55,809 nt of DNA from Bacteroidales bacterium. Lineage in GTDB: Bacteria; Bacteroidota; Bacteroidia; Bacteroidales; Muribaculaceae. Within the stretch, counting starts at the first letter, position 1. Each line of letters opens with the position of its first letter. A program made the position numbers and the translations under genes. Shown here piece after piece: positions 8,053 through 17,380 of this stretch. Under the pieces are notes generated by a model. It made no database searches and was not told the origin of the DNA. It worked only from the letters and a program-made list of their open reading frames with translations. The stretch is from contig SUXI01000005.1 of NCBI GenBank assembly GCA_015060975.1, forward strand, positions 1-55,809, given 5' to 3'.

Positions 8053-9744
8053 ATGATAAAAAAAATTCTAATAAGCCATATTATTTTATGTTTAGCATTA
8101 ACAGTTTCGGCATTACCATCTATTAATGATTTACGAGACTCTATCAATGATAACGATATAGTTCCTCCATATAGTTTTGAATTGGACTATGAAGGATTGC
8201 AAAAAAATTGGTATCTACAAAACTATACCGACCTTATTGAATCAAAAGATAGCAAATCCGACATCACAGAAATTTCCGATAAAGTTTATATAGAACGATT
8301 ACAACGATTACAGAACGAAATGGGTTTTGTAATCGAAATGCCATTTAATAGCATAGTAAGAGCGCACATTGAAATGTACACAAGCCCTCGACGACGCACA
8401 TTGGTAGAAAGAATACTTGGCATGTGGCTTTATTATGAACCTATATTTGAAACTGCACTTGAAAAAGAAGGAATGCCTCTTGAGCTAAAATATCTCCCAA
8501 TTATTGAATCAGCACTTAATCCCAACGCCGTTTCACCGGCAGGAGCGGCAGGATTGTGGCAATTTATAATTCCAACAGGGAGAGGAATGGGGCTTGAAAT
8601 AAATTCATTAATAGACGAACGCCGCGACACCTATAAAGCATCACAAAAAGCTGCTGAATTTCTTAAAAGTCTATATAAAACATACGGAGATTGGTCACTT
8701 GCCATTGCGGCATACAACTGTGGTCCCGGGAATGTAAATAAAGCAATTCGACGCTCAGGTGGAGGGCAGAAAGATTATTGGGAAATATATAATTATCTGC
8801 CAAAAGAAACTCGCGGATATGTTCCAGCTTTTATTGCTGCAGCATACGTTATGAATTATCATAACGAACATGGGATAAATGCTACTCTTGCAAAAAAACC
8901 GTTATTGACAGATACTGTACATGTGAGCCGACGTTTACACTTCGACCAAATTTCTGAAGTAATCGACCTTGAAGTTGAAGCATTAGAGATATTAAATCCT
9001 CAATACCGCAAACAAATTATCCCAGGTAGTTTAAACAAACCTTATGTTCTAATTCTCCCGTCTAAACAGGTATATAGCTATCTTATGAGTGAAAACACCA
9101 TTGGCAATCATAATCAAGAAGAATATGCATTAAGAGAAATAGCCGAACCCGGTGTAATCAGAAATGGAGAAAATGATATTTCATTAGCTAATACTGATAA
9201 TCAAACCTCAACTGACAACCTACAATCTGAGACAAACAATAATGAGAAAATTACCTCTAAAGAAGAAATCATCACTCATGAAGTGCGTCGTGGAGAAACC
9301 TTAAAATCCATTGCCAATAAATATGGGACAAACACATCTCGCATAAAAAAAGAAAATGGGTTAACATCAAACACTATCAATCGCGGTCAAATATTAAAAA
9401 TTACCCTTTATAAAAAAGTTCTTTCTGAAGAATTAACAAATAGTAGCAATCAGTCTAATAATTCGACAAAGAAAACCTCTGAATCAAGATACTCAACAAC
9501 TAAAAACAAGAAACAAGAAAGCAAAACCGATAAACGCAGAGAGCGTTCAAAAAAGGAATTATCAAAGAATAAAAAGCACACCGTAAAAAGCGGAGAAAGC
9601 CTTGATCGCATTGCTAAAAAATATGGTGTTACAGTAACCGAGTTAAAACGCGCCAACAACATAAAGAAAAACAATAATACAATTCATCCGGGAGATAAAC
9701 TAAAAATTCCTACAAAGAAAAAGTCAAAATCTAAAAGGAGATAA
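8053..9744 (+). CDS. MltD-like lytic transglycosylase with two LysM domains
   Basis: A 563-aa exported peptidoglycan lyase. The signal peptide ends near residue 20. The SLT domain spans about 125-265, with catalytic Glu152 in IIESALNP, the AGLWQF motif (166-171) and AAYNCGPGN (219-227). Two LysM peptidoglycan-binding repeats lie near 410-455 and 510-555, joined by a Lys/Ser-rich low-complexity linker; the tail is strongly basic. It cleaves glycan strands to 1,6-anhydro-muropeptides in the periplasm. It is the last gene of the parAB-DUF5683 cluster, and its stop codon is embedded in the terminator hairpin. Confidence 0.92.
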   Translation: MIKKILISHIILCLALTVSALPSINDLRDSINDNDIVPPYSFELDYEGLQKNWYLQNYTDLIESKDSKSDITEISDKVYIERLQRLQNEMGFVIEMPFNSIVRAHIEMYTSPRRRTLVERILGMWLYYEPIFETALEKEGMPLELKYLPIIESALNPNAVSPAGAAGLWQFIIPTGRGMGLEINSLIDERRDTYKASQKAAEFLKSLYKTYGDWSLAIAAYNCGPGNVNKAIRRSGGGQKDYWEIYNYLPKETRGYVPAFIAAAYVMNYHNEHGINATLAKKPLLTDTVHVSRRLHFDQISEVIDLEVEALEILNPQYRKQIIPGSLNKPYVLILPSKQVYSYLMSENTIGNHNQEEYALREIAEPGVIRNGENDISLANTDNQTSTDNLQSETNNNEKITSKEEIITHEVRRGETLKSIANKYGTNTSRIKKENGLTSNTINRGQILKITLYKKVLSEELTNSSNQSNNSTKKTSESRYSTTKNKKQESKTDKRRERSKKELSKNKKHTVKSGESLDRIAKKYGVTVTELKRANNIKKNNNTIHPGDKLKIPTKKKSKSKRR

Positions 9745-9785
9745 AACAAATGCCTTCAAATTATGATTGAAGGCATTTGTTTTAT
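9741..9785. terminator. Bidirectional hairpin terminator
   Basis: A perfect 19-bp inverted repeat (9741-9759 and 9767-9785) overlaps the stop codon of the transglycosylase gene and separates it from the convergent ssb gene. Confidence 0.8.
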
Positions 9786-9802
9786 CATTAATCACTATAT
9801 AT

Positions 9803-10144
9803 CTATGTATTTGTTGGACGAGAAAGAATATCGAATTGGTCAACCAAAATCTCAGTTATGTTGCGTTTAATCGTATTACGATCTTCCCACACGCGTGTGC
9901 GAAGTTTTCCTTCGACATAAAGTTTTGTACCTTTGCGTATATATTTTTCGGCAATCTCTGCAGCTTTATCCCACATCACAACATTATGCCATTCTGTGCG
10001 TTCGGGGACCAAAGCTCCCGATGCAGTAGTATATGCTCTCTCTGTTGTAGCCAACGAAAACGATGCAACCGGACGCGTTTCTACATAACGGATTTCGGGG
10101 TCGCGCCCTACATTTCCAACTAATATTACTTTATTCACCGACAT
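9803..10144 (-). CDS. ssb: Single-stranded DNA-binding protein (short form)
   Basis: A 113-aa single OB-fold SSB. It starts SVNKVILVGNVGRDPEIRY, followed by the TEWHNVV strand and YVEGKLRTRVWED. It binds single-stranded DNA in replication and repair. It stops at SRPTNT directly after the OB fold, so the usual Gly/Pro-rich linker and acidic DDLPF-type tip that recruits partner proteins are missing. It may be a secondary SSB or a tail-less variant. It lies 33 nt after proC on the same strand and may be read through from argD-proC. Confidence 0.9.
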   Translation of the reverse strand: MSVNKVILVGNVGRDPEIRYVETRPVASFSLATTERAYTTASGALVPERTEWHNVVMWDKAAEIAEKYIRKGTKLYVEGKLRTRVWEDRNTIKRNITEILVDQFDILSRPTNT

Positions 10145-10177
10145 CTTTCAATCTCCAATTCAACGCATTTTCTTCTT

Positions 10178-10957
10178 TTATTTGCTTGCTTTCAATCCCT
10201 CTATAACTGCAGTTGTAAAGCCATGAGCTTCCATTGCATTGAGTCCCTTGATTGTAATTCCACCAGGTGTAGTTACTTTATCAATTTCCACCTCCGGATT
10301 ATTTCCGGTTGCTTCTAATAATTCAACAGCACCACGAAGAGTTTGCAACACATATTGTTTTGCATCATTAGGATAAATGCCAAGCTCCACCCCTCCTTCT
10401 GTAGCGGCACGCACATAACGCATTGCAAATGCTATACCACATGAACAAAGCGAAGTTGCCGCTCCCATCAATCGTTCTTCTATTACTGCAACTTTACCAA
10501 GTGCATTGAAAATTGCTTCCACTTGTGCCACTTGTGCAGTTGTCACATTGGCATTATGACTCACAAAGGTCATACTTTGATGAATCGAGATTGCAGTATT
10601 AGGAATTGCCCTAAACACAACTGCATTGTCATCACCAAGCCATGAAGTTATTGTTGCAACATCTACTCCGGCAGCTATAGAAAGAATGATTTGACGTGAT
10701 AAATTAAGTGAAGGCAACATCCCTTTCAACACAGGCTCAACTAGCCATGGTTTCACTGCCACCAACACGACATCGGCATCAACAACAATAGCCTTGCTAT
10801 CGGTTGAAACTTCAATTTCATCATGTTCAGCCTTCAATTCTGCAAGCTTATCTTGTGCAAGATCTGCTACCGCAATCTTAATATTTAAATCACTCTGAGC
10901 AAGACCCCGAGCTATTGCTCCACCCATATTTCCTGCTCCAATTATTGCAATTTTCAT
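10178..10957 (-). CDS. proC: Pyrroline-5-carboxylate reductase
   Basis: A 259-aa NAD(P)H enzyme for the last step of proline synthesis (P5C to proline). The Rossmann motif is IGAGNMGGAIARG at the very N-terminus. The C-terminal dimerisation domain has the conserved TTPGGITIKGLNAME. The start at 10957 is preferred over an upstream ATG (10993), which would overlap argD and add a non-conserved leader; the chosen start leaves a 13-nt gap to argD. Together with argD it forms an arginine/proline operon. Confidence 0.93.
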   Translation of the reverse strand: MKIAIIGAGNMGGAIARGLAQSDLNIKIAVADLAQDKLAELKAEHDEIEVSTDSKAIVVDADVVLVAVKPWLVEPVLKGMLPSLNLSRQIILSIAAGVDVATITSWLGDDNAVVFRAIPNTAISIHQSMTFVSHNANVTTAQVAQVEAIFNALGKVAVIEERLMGAATSLCSCGIAFAMRYVRAATEGGVELGIYPNDAKQYVLQTLRGAVELLEATGNNPEVEIDKVTTPGGITIKGLNAMEAHGFTTAVIEGLKASK

Positions 10958-10970
10958 AACTATTATGTTT

Positions 10971-12104
10971 TTATGCTTGTTTTGCAAGTGCATTCTTTAA
11001 TCTTGCAATAAAATCTTTTGCTTGCTCTATAGTCAACACAAGCGGTGGCAATAAGCGAATCATGTGAGTTCCTGTTGCTCCGGTAAACACTTTTTCTTCT
11101 TTGATGAGACGAGTACGAAGTTCTTTAACCGGATAATCAAACTCCATACCAATCATCAAACCACGACCACGCACCTCTTTGATACCAGGAATTTGCTTCA
11201 ATTCATTCATGAGGAATTCTCCCACATTGCGAGCATTTTCCACAAGATTTTCTTGCTCAAAAATGTCAAGTACAGCAATAGCAGCAGCACAAGCAAGATG
11301 ATTACCTCCAAACGTCGTTCCGAGTTGACCATAGATAGGCGTAAACTTCGGACTAATCAATACTCCTCCCATAGGAAATCCATTTGCAATACCTTTTGCC
11401 ATTGTAATAATATCGGGACGAACACCGGCATACTGATGTGCGAAGAATTTACCCGAACGACCATATCCCGATTGAATCTCATCAACGATAAGCACAACAT
11501 TATATTTATCACATTCCACTCGTAATGCTCGCATGAAATCAGTATCAGGAATGCGAATACCCCCTACTCCTTGAATTCCTTCAATAATAACAGCACTCAC
11601 ATCTCCCTTTGCCAATTCTGATTTCACGACCTCTATATCATTAAGAGGAACGAATGTAATATGTCCGTTAGCATTGATTGGTGCTACAATTTTCGGATTA
11701 TCTGTTGCTTCTACCGCTAACGATGTTCGACCATGGAAGGCTTTATCAAAAGCGATTACACGTTTTTTACCATTATAAAACGATGCCAGTTTCAACGCAT
11801 TTTCATTAGCTTCAGCTCCCGAATTTATCAAGAATAATTGATAATCATCATAACCCGATATTTTGCCAAGTTTATCGGCAAGCTTTTGTTGCAATGAATT
11901 AATTACCGAGTTTGAATAAAATACCAATTTTGAAGCTTGTTCATTAAGTGCCTTCAGATAATGAGGGTGAGAATGTCCCACCGAAATAACAGCATGACCA
12001 CCATAAAGGTCAAGATATTTAGTACCTTCAGAGTCATAAGTGTTACACCCCTCACCTTTTACAATTTCAATATCAAATAATGGATAGACGTCAAATAGTT
12101 TCAT
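10971..12104 (-). CDS. argD: Acetylornithine/ornithine aminotransferase family protein
   Basis: A 377-aa class-III PLP aminotransferase of the acetylornithine type. Visible motifs are LYGGHAVISVGHSHP, NSGAEANENALKLA, the Asp-containing VDEIQSGYGRSGKFFAHQ, and the Schiff-base Lys in TMAKGIANG. It transfers the amino group between N-acetylornithine and 2-oxoglutarate in arginine synthesis; relatives act on ornithine, and sequence alone does not separate these. The next gene is proC, so glutamate-derived amino-acid synthesis is the shared theme. It has its own promoter at 12133-12163. Confidence 0.88.
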   Translation of the reverse strand: MKLFDVYPLFDIEIVKGEGCNTYDSEGTKYLDLYGGHAVISVGHSHPHYLKALNEQASKLVFYSNSVINSLQQKLADKLGKISGYDDYQLFLINSGAEANENALKLASFYNGKKRVIAFDKAFHGRTSLAVEATDNPKIVAPINANGHITFVPLNDIEVVKSELAKGDVSAVIIEGIQGVGGIRIPDTDFMRALRVECDKYNVVLIVDEIQSGYGRSGKFFAHQYAGVRPDIITMAKGIANGFPMGGVLISPKFTPIYGQLGTTFGGNHLACAAAIAVLDIFEQENLVENARNVGEFLMNELKQIPGIKEVRGRGLMIGMEFDYPVKELRTRLIKEEKVFTGATGTHMIRLLPPLVLTIEQAKDFIARLKNALAKQA

Positions 12105-12132
12105 CTTTTAGATTCTAATTTGTAATATTATG

Positions 12133-12163
12133 CAAATTTACGCATATTATTTGATTACTCAAA
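12133..12163 (-). promoter_or_regulatory. argD-proC promoter
   Basis: On the minus strand TTTG (12160-12163), 19 nt, TAAATTTG (12133-12140): a consensus Bacteroidetes promoter 28 nt before the argD start. Confidence 0.7.
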
Positions 12164-12219
12164 TAAATTTTAATTCATAGTAACTAATAGTAACTAATCT
12201 ATATATTCATTTTTTTATG

Positions 12220-12227
12220 TACCTTTG
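12220..12227 (+). promoter_or_regulatory. -7 element of the SPFH gene
   Basis: TACCTTTG, 29 nt before the start codon at 12257. No clear -33 box is present at the usual distance. Confidence 0.45.
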
Positions 12228-12256
12228 CACTATATAACCAAATAATATAAATAATT

Positions 12257-13204
12257 ATGACAAACAAAAAGAACGAAATTGCATATAGCGGTTTCAAAAT
12301 GAATGGTTTTGTAGCACTGATTCTCTTTTTAGCATTAATGGTCGCTTCAATCTACACCATTGTTGTAGGTGGCATTGATGAATGTGGATTGCTAATTGGC
12401 GGAGGTATCGTTCTATTTATTATATGTTTTATTGCATTGATAGGACTATTTACTCTTGAACCAAATGAGGCTGCTGTAATGATTTTTTTCGGAAAATACA
12501 AAGGCACTTTCAATCAACATGGTTTTTATTGGGTCAATCCTTTTATGTCACGCAAACGTCTCACAATGCGTGCCCGCAACCTTGACGCAGAACCAATTAA
12601 AGTGAATGACAAAGAAGGCAATCCTATTCTCATCGGCATGGTTATAGTGTGGAAACTTAAAAACACATATAAAGCCATGTTTGAGATTGACGCTCAAAGC
12701 ATTGCCAATGGTGCCACCGGAGCCAATGCTACGACACGCATGAATGCATTTGAGAAATATGTGCGCATTCAAGGCGATGCAGCACTTCGTGAAGTTGCCG
12801 GATTATATGCATACGATGACAACAAAGAAACTTCAGAAGATGATGACGAACTTACTCTCCGTTCGGGTGGCGCAGAAATCAACGACATTCTTGTTGAAAA
12901 ATTAAACGAGCGTTTGGCTTTTGCAGGCATTGAGGTACAAGAAGCACGCATCAATTATCTCACATACGCACCCGAAATCGCAGCTGTTATGCTGCGTCGT
13001 CAACAAGCCACTGCTGTTATTGCTGCTCGTGAAAAAATTGTAGAAGGGGCTGTATCAATGGTAAAACTCGCTCTCGACAAACTTGGAACCGAGGGCATTG
13101 AGTTGAGTGAAGAAAAGAGAGCGTCAATGGTAAGCAACCTTCTTGTTGTACTCTGCGCCGACGAATCGGCTCAACCAGTAATCAATACAGATGCATCTAA
13201 ATAA
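12257..13204 (+). CDS. SPFH/Band-7 domain membrane protein (stomatin-like)
   Basis: A 315-aa protein with two hydrophobic segments at the N-terminus (about residues 15-38 and 44-66) followed by an SPFH/Band-7 domain (about 70-290). LEPNEAAVMIFFGKYKGT opens the domain, and the usual heptad-type helices rich in Ala and Glu follow (AAVMLRRQQATAVIAAREKIVEGA). SPFH proteins assemble into membrane-bound cages that organise lipid microdomains and proteases. No NfeD or protease partner lies next to it. It is flanked by its own -7 box and a strong terminator, so it is monocistronic. Confidence 0.88.
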   Translation: MTNKKNEIAYSGFKMNGFVALILFLALMVASIYTIVVGGIDECGLLIGGGIVLFIICFIALIGLFTLEPNEAAVMIFFGKYKGTFNQHGFYWVNPFMSRKRLTMRARNLDAEPIKVNDKEGNPILIGMVIVWKLKNTYKAMFEIDAQSIANGATGANATTRMNAFEKYVRIQGDAALREVAGLYAYDDNKETSEDDDELTLRSGGAEINDILVEKLNERLAFAGIEVQEARINYLTYAPEIAAVMLRRQQATAVIAAREKIVEGAVSMVKLALDKLGTEGIELSEEKRASMVSNLLVVLCADESAQPVINTDASK

Positions 13205-13221
13205 AAATTATTTTTATAACA

Positions 13222-13262
13222 AAAAAGCAAGCCCAGATGTCTCACATCTGGGCTTGCTTTTT
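13222..13262. terminator. Bidirectional hairpin terminator
   Basis: A perfect 19-bp stem (13222-13240 and 13244-13262) with a 3-nt loop, flanked by A and T runs, serves the convergent SPFH and trpB2 genes. Confidence 0.85.
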
Positions 13263-13273
13263 CTTACTATTTA

Positions 13274-14635
13274 TTAAATTAATTTTTCTAAATCTTTCGT
13301 ATTTTTCAATAACTCTTCCTCTGGTATTTCATAATTAGTCAAGTCGCCTGCAAAATAACGGTCATATGATGCCATATCAATCAACCCGTGTCCTGAAAGG
13401 TTAAAGAGGATTGTTTTTTGAATGCCCTCCTCTTTTGCCTTCAATGCTTCGCGAATTGCTACCGAAATAGCATGAGAACTTTCGGGAGCAGGAATAATAC
13501 CTTCGCTTTGAGCAAACATTGTAGCCGCCTTGAAAGTTTCAAGTTGCGGAATATCAACAGCCTCAATCAAACCATCTTCAATCAGTTGACTTGGCACCGA
13601 ACCTGCACCATGATAACGAAGACCGCCTGCATGAATGTTTGCCGGAGAGAAGTTATGTCCGAGAGTGCGCATAGGAATCATTGGAGTATATCCGGCCTCA
13701 TCACCAAAGTCATATTGGAAAACGCCTCGAGTCAATTTAGGACAAGATGCAGGCTCTGCCGCAATAAATCGTGTATTCCGTTCTCCCGAAAAATTATGAC
13801 GAATAAATGGATATGTAATACCTGAGAAGTTACTACCTCCACCAAAACATCCAATTACGATATCGGGATACTCACCAGCCATCTCCATTTGTTTTTCAGC
13901 CTCAAGACCGATAACTGTTTGGTGCAATGACACATGATTAAGCACTGAACCTAAAGTATATTTACAATTAGGTGTTGACATAGCCAACTCAACTGCTTCT
14001 GATATAGCCATACCAAGCGATCCTTGATAATTCGGATTATCCGTAAGCATTTTACGTCCGGCACGAGTTGACATGCTTGGCGATGCTATCACTTGCGCAC
14101 CATAAGTTTGCATTATTGAGCGACGATAAGGCTTTTGATGATATGACACTTTCACCATATATACCGCCAACTCCAATCCAAAATGTTTTGATGCAAGCGA
14201 AAGAGCCGCACCCCATTGTCCAGCACCGGTTTCGGTTGTGATATTTGTAACACCCTCTTTTTTACAATAATAAGCTTGAGGAATTGCCGAATTAAGTTTA
14301 TGAGATCCTACCGGACTCACACTTTCATTCTTAAAATATATATGTGCAGGGGTATCCAACAATTTTTCCAAACCCCGGGCACGCACCAATGGAGTAGGAC
14401 GCCAAATTTTATACATATCGCGAACCTCTTCGGGAATCTCAATCCAACGATCGGTTGTATTTAATTCTTGCTTTACCACTTCTTTAGCAAAGATTGGGTA
14501 TAATTCCTCTTCAGTGAAAGGTTTTTTGGTTTTCGGATTAAGGATAGGACGTGGTTGTGTGGGCATATCGGGCAACACATTATACCATGCCGTAGGGATA
14601 TCCTTCTCTGTCAAAATAAACTTTTTTGATTCCAT
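13274..14635 (-). CDS. trpB: TrpB2-type tryptophan synthase beta-like PLP enzyme
   Basis: A 453-aa PLP protein of the TrpB2 branch, longer than TrpB1 (about 395 aa) because of an N-terminal extension and inserts. The PLP Lys lies in VGSHKLNSA, the Glu-containing motif TETGAGQWG follows, and the phosphate loop GCFGGGSNF is clear. TrpB2 condenses indole and serine; members often stand alone as indole-salvage or moonlighting enzymes. No other trp gene is nearby, which fits a stand-alone role. A promoter candidate lies at 14694-14724. Confidence 0.9.
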   Translation of the reverse strand: MESKKFILTEKDIPTAWYNVLPDMPTQPRPILNPKTKKPFTEEELYPIFAKEVVKQELNTTDRWIEIPEEVRDMYKIWRPTPLVRARGLEKLLDTPAHIYFKNESVSPVGSHKLNSAIPQAYYCKKEGVTNITTETGAGQWGAALSLASKHFGLELAVYMVKVSYHQKPYRRSIMQTYGAQVIASPSMSTRAGRKMLTDNPNYQGSLGMAISEAVELAMSTPNCKYTLGSVLNHVSLHQTVIGLEAEKQMEMAGEYPDIVIGCFGGGSNFSGITYPFIRHNFSGERNTRFIAAEPASCPKLTRGVFQYDFGDEAGYTPMIPMRTLGHNFSPANIHAGGLRYHGAGSVPSQLIEDGLIEAVDIPQLETFKAATMFAQSEGIIPAPESSHAISVAIREALKAKEEGIQKTILFNLSGHGLIDMASYDRYFAGDLTNYEIPEEELLKNTKDLEKLI

Positions 14636-14693
14636 ATTCGTATATTTATTGAATATTTATTCCGTTTTTCTTCGTTTTTATAAATATTTAATG

Positions 14694-14724
14694 CAAAGGA
14701 ATAAAAAAATATTCATTTTTCAAA
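14694..14724 (-). promoter_or_regulatory. trpB2 promoter candidate
   Basis: On the minus strand TTTG (14721-14724), 19 nt, TTCCTTTG (14694-14701), one base off the -7 consensus and about 58 nt before the start codon. Confidence 0.4.
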
Positions 14725-14764
14725 ATAAAATCATGAAAAAATATACATTTTGAATATATATCAT

Positions 14765-14772
14765 TAAATTTG
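14765..14772 (+). promoter_or_regulatory. -7 element of yraN
   Basis: TAAATTTG lies 33 nt before the ATG at 14806. It overlaps the TTG at 14770 that would open a longer reading frame, which argues that the longer start is not used. Confidence 0.45.
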
Positions 14773-14805
14773 CACAAAAAGCCAACAGATATACACATAT
14801 TAGAC

Positions 14806-15174
14806 ATGGCACAACACAATGATACAGGACACTGGGGAGAAGAACTTGCTTGTGAAAAATTAATCACACTTGGATGTGCCATTTGTGAACGCAATTTTCG
14901 TATAGGTCACTACGAACTTGACATTATCGCCATGAAAGGCAATCGCATCATATTTGTTGAAGTCAAAACTCGTACAAACCCCAACAGCGACCCGCTTGAC
15001 GCTATTGACAATAAAAAAATCTCACGCATGGTAAAAGCGGCAAACGCATACATTGTGGCATATAACATTCCTCACGAGGCTCAATTTGACATCATCACTA
15101 TATGTGGCACACCAAATAATTATACTATAGAACATTTTCCCGATGCATTCACTCCCCCCTTAACCACTCGCTAA
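14806..15174 (+). CDS. YraN family (UPF0102) endonuclease-fold protein
   Basis: A 122-aa protein of UPF0102, a small restriction-endonuclease-like fold related to Holliday-junction resolvases. The conserved core is visible: GHWGEELACEKL, the acidic YELDIIA strand, and the EVKTR motif (the classic D...ExK catalytic arrangement). Activity of the family is poorly characterised. The start is placed at ATG 14806 because the upstream TTG lies inside the promoter -7 box. It precedes a glycosyltransferase gene by 72 nt, with no terminator between. Confidence 0.88.
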   Translation: MAQHNDTGHWGEELACEKLITLGCAICERNFRIGHYELDIIAMKGNRIIFVEVKTRTNPNSDPLDAIDNKKISRMVKAANAYIVAYNIPHEAQFDIITICGTPNNYTIEHFPDAFTPPLTTR

Positions 15175-15246
15175 TAATTTTCACAAAAAACATGTAATAA
15201 AACATTGTGATTGCCGTTTAATTTTATGAATCATTAAAAATCTAAG

Positions 15247-16401
15247 ATGAAACGCGTCACCACCATAATTGTCAACTATAGGCTTAAATATTTTTTAGAG
15301 CAAACACTACTCTCGGTAGAAGAAGCATACACTGAAGTAGAAGGACACACTATTGTCATAGACAACAATTCCGGTGATGACAGCATCGAATTTCTTGAAG
15401 AACGATTTCCATCTGTAACATTCATTCGTAATAAAGAAAATGTAGGTTTTGCCAAAGCTAACAACCAAGGTTTTGCGATGAGCGACACCGATTTCATTCT
15501 CGTACTTAACCCCGACACGATTATAGGTAGCGACACCCTTAAAGATGCAGTAAAATGGATGGATGAGCATCCTGAATGTGGTGCAATAGGAGTAAAAATG
15601 GTCGATGGAAATGGGCATTTTCTACCTGAATCAAAACGGTCATTTCCATCAACATGGAATTCATTTTGTAAATTATTCGGATTATCATCAATTTTTCCAA
15701 TGTCACGGATATTTGCAAGATACCATTTACGATATCTTGACAAAGACAAACCTCATAAAGTTCCCGTTCTTGCTGGTGCATTTATGTTTCTGCGCACAGA
15801 ATTAACAAAAAAGGTGGGAGGTTTTGATGAAAACTTCTTTATGTATGGAGAAGATATGGATTTATCATATCGCATGATTACCGATGGCATGGAAAATTTT
15901 TACTTACCCATCCCCATCATTCACTACAAAGGTGAATGCACCAAAACAGAGTCAATCAATTATGTCAAAATTTTCTATGAAGCAATGCATATTTTTTATC
16001 GCAAGCACTACCCTCGCAGTTCTTGGATAAACAAAATCGTAGTTAAAGTGGCAATCATACTTAGAATGTGCATCAGTGCTTTTTCCGCCAAACTAATAAA
16101 ACCCATCACACTACAGTTCAAGCGCAAAGCCAAAGCATGTGATACATATATCGTAAGCCATCGTCCAAATGAGATTATCAATATAACAGAAACCGAAGGC
16201 TTTTCAAGCAAAATTTTTAAAATCAAAAATATTGACGAAATCAACTCTTTAAAAAAGAGTGCCAATATCATACTTGACGATCGTGAAATGAACTATCAAT
16301 CTATCATCAACACAATTATATCTCATAAACACCGCAATCGCTTCTTTCATATCTATTCAAGTAGGAATAATCTCATTATATCTCCAAAAAGACAAAGGTG
16401 A
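15247..16401 (+). CDS. Family 2 glycosyltransferase
   Basis: A 384-aa GT2 (GT-A fold) enzyme of the rhamnosyl/galactosyl-transferase type. The N-terminal TIIVNYR strand, DNNSGD loop, GFAKANNQG and NPDT metal-binding motif are followed by the acceptor-side GGFDENFFMYGEDMDLSYR. Sugar and acceptor cannot be deduced. The C-terminal ~140 residues are basic and hydrophobic, with a possible membrane-associated helix near 275-290. It is isolated from other polysaccharide genes. Confidence 0.88.
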   Translation: MKRVTTIIVNYRLKYFLEQTLLSVEEAYTEVEGHTIVIDNNSGDDSIEFLEERFPSVTFIRNKENVGFAKANNQGFAMSDTDFILVLNPDTIIGSDTLKDAVKWMDEHPECGAIGVKMVDGNGHFLPESKRSFPSTWNSFCKLFGLSSIFPMSRIFARYHLRYLDKDKPHKVPVLAGAFMFLRTELTKKVGGFDENFFMYGEDMDLSYRMITDGMENFYLPIPIIHYKGECTKTESINYVKIFYEAMHIFYRKHYPRSSWINKIVVKVAIILRMCISAFSAKLIKPITLQFKRKAKACDTYIVSHRPNEIINITETEGFSSKIFKIKNIDEINSLKKSANIILDDREMNYQSIINTIISHKHRNRFFHIYSSRNNLIISPKRQR

Positions 16402-16533
16402 AATTTAATCAACAATATCAATACATCATTCCTAACAACCTTTTTACGTTTTTCATTTGTTTTTTTCATTTAGGATAAACAAAAACATCTCGATTTTGTT
16501 ATATAGTAATAATTATTATCAAAATTATAAATT

Positions 16534-17280
16534 ATGAAATCTGTAAAAGATACATTGTTAGAACGCCGAAGTACCCGACGCTATGAACGCCAAAGCATTT
16601 CTCAAAGTAACCTTAATTTAATATATGCCGCCATTCGCAATACCCCGACGAGCTATAACGGACAACAGTTTTCGGTTATAGACGTTTCCGACCAAGAAAC
16701 AAAAATAAAATTATACGAACTAACAAATCAAAAACAAATAAAGACTTGCAATAGATTTTTATTGTTTTGCGCCGACTATAATAAAATTGCAACGATTGCC
16801 AAAGCAAAAGAGATTGAAATGCCACCCTTTTCTCATACTGCCGATGGCGTTATGGTTGGCATCATTGACGCATCACTTGCCATGATGAGTGCCGTTGTTG
16901 CAGCCGAATCGTGTGGACTCGGTACTTGCTGCATTGGTTATGCACGCACTGCCGCGCCAAAAAAAATCGCAGAACTGCTCAAACTACCAAAAGGAGTGTT
17001 TGCTGTATGTGGACTTGCCATTGGTGTACCTCGTGAGATTAACGACCTTAAGCCCAAACAAAGCAAAGAACTCATTATTCACAGCAATTACTATCGCACC
17101 GACGATATGACTTCAGATTTACTTGAATATGACAATCGCATCACACAATATAATATAACCCGCAGTGGCACCACAAGCGACAATGATTGGGCGTCACACA
17201 TCATCGACTATTATCGTGAAGCGATGAATTACCAAATGCTTGATGCGCTACGCTCTCAAGGATATGATGTCATTAAATAA
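16534..17280 (+). CDS. Nitroreductase family FMN oxidoreductase (NfsA-like)
   Basis: A 248-aa flavoprotein of the nitroreductase superfamily. ERRSTRRYERQSIS provides the FMN-phosphate contacts, TPTSYNGQQ binds FMN, and ESCGLGTCCIGYAR is the usual dimer/FMN segment. The ~50-residue C-terminal extension (from about residue 195) is characteristic of the NfsA/Frp group that uses NADPH to reduce quinones, nitro compounds or flavins. Located just before two rubrerythrins, it fits a redox-stress neighbourhood, but it has its own spacer and need not be co-regulated. Confidence 0.85.
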   Translation: MKSVKDTLLERRSTRRYERQSISQSNLNLIYAAIRNTPTSYNGQQFSVIDVSDQETKIKLYELTNQKQIKTCNRFLLFCADYNKIATIAKAKEIEMPPFSHTADGVMVGIIDASLAMMSAVVAAESCGLGTCCIGYARTAAPKKIAELLKLPKGVFAVCGLAIGVPREINDLKPKQSKELIIHSNYYRTDDMTSDLLEYDNRITQYNITRSGTTSDNDWASHIIDYYREAMNYQMLDALRSQGYDVIK

Positions 17281-17308
17281 TTTAACCAAATTTTCAAATC
17301 TTTTTTTC

Positions 17309-17339
17309 TTGCACGAATAATGCTTTTTAAGTAACTTCG
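17309..17339 (+). promoter_or_regulatory. Promoter of the rubrerythrin pair
   Basis: TTG (17309-17311), 20 nt, TAACTTCG (17332-17339), a near-consensus promoter 41 nt before the first rubrerythrin start. Confidence 0.55.
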
Positions 17340-17380
17340 CATAGCTATTATAAAGTATTATTTAACCAATAAAAAACAAT

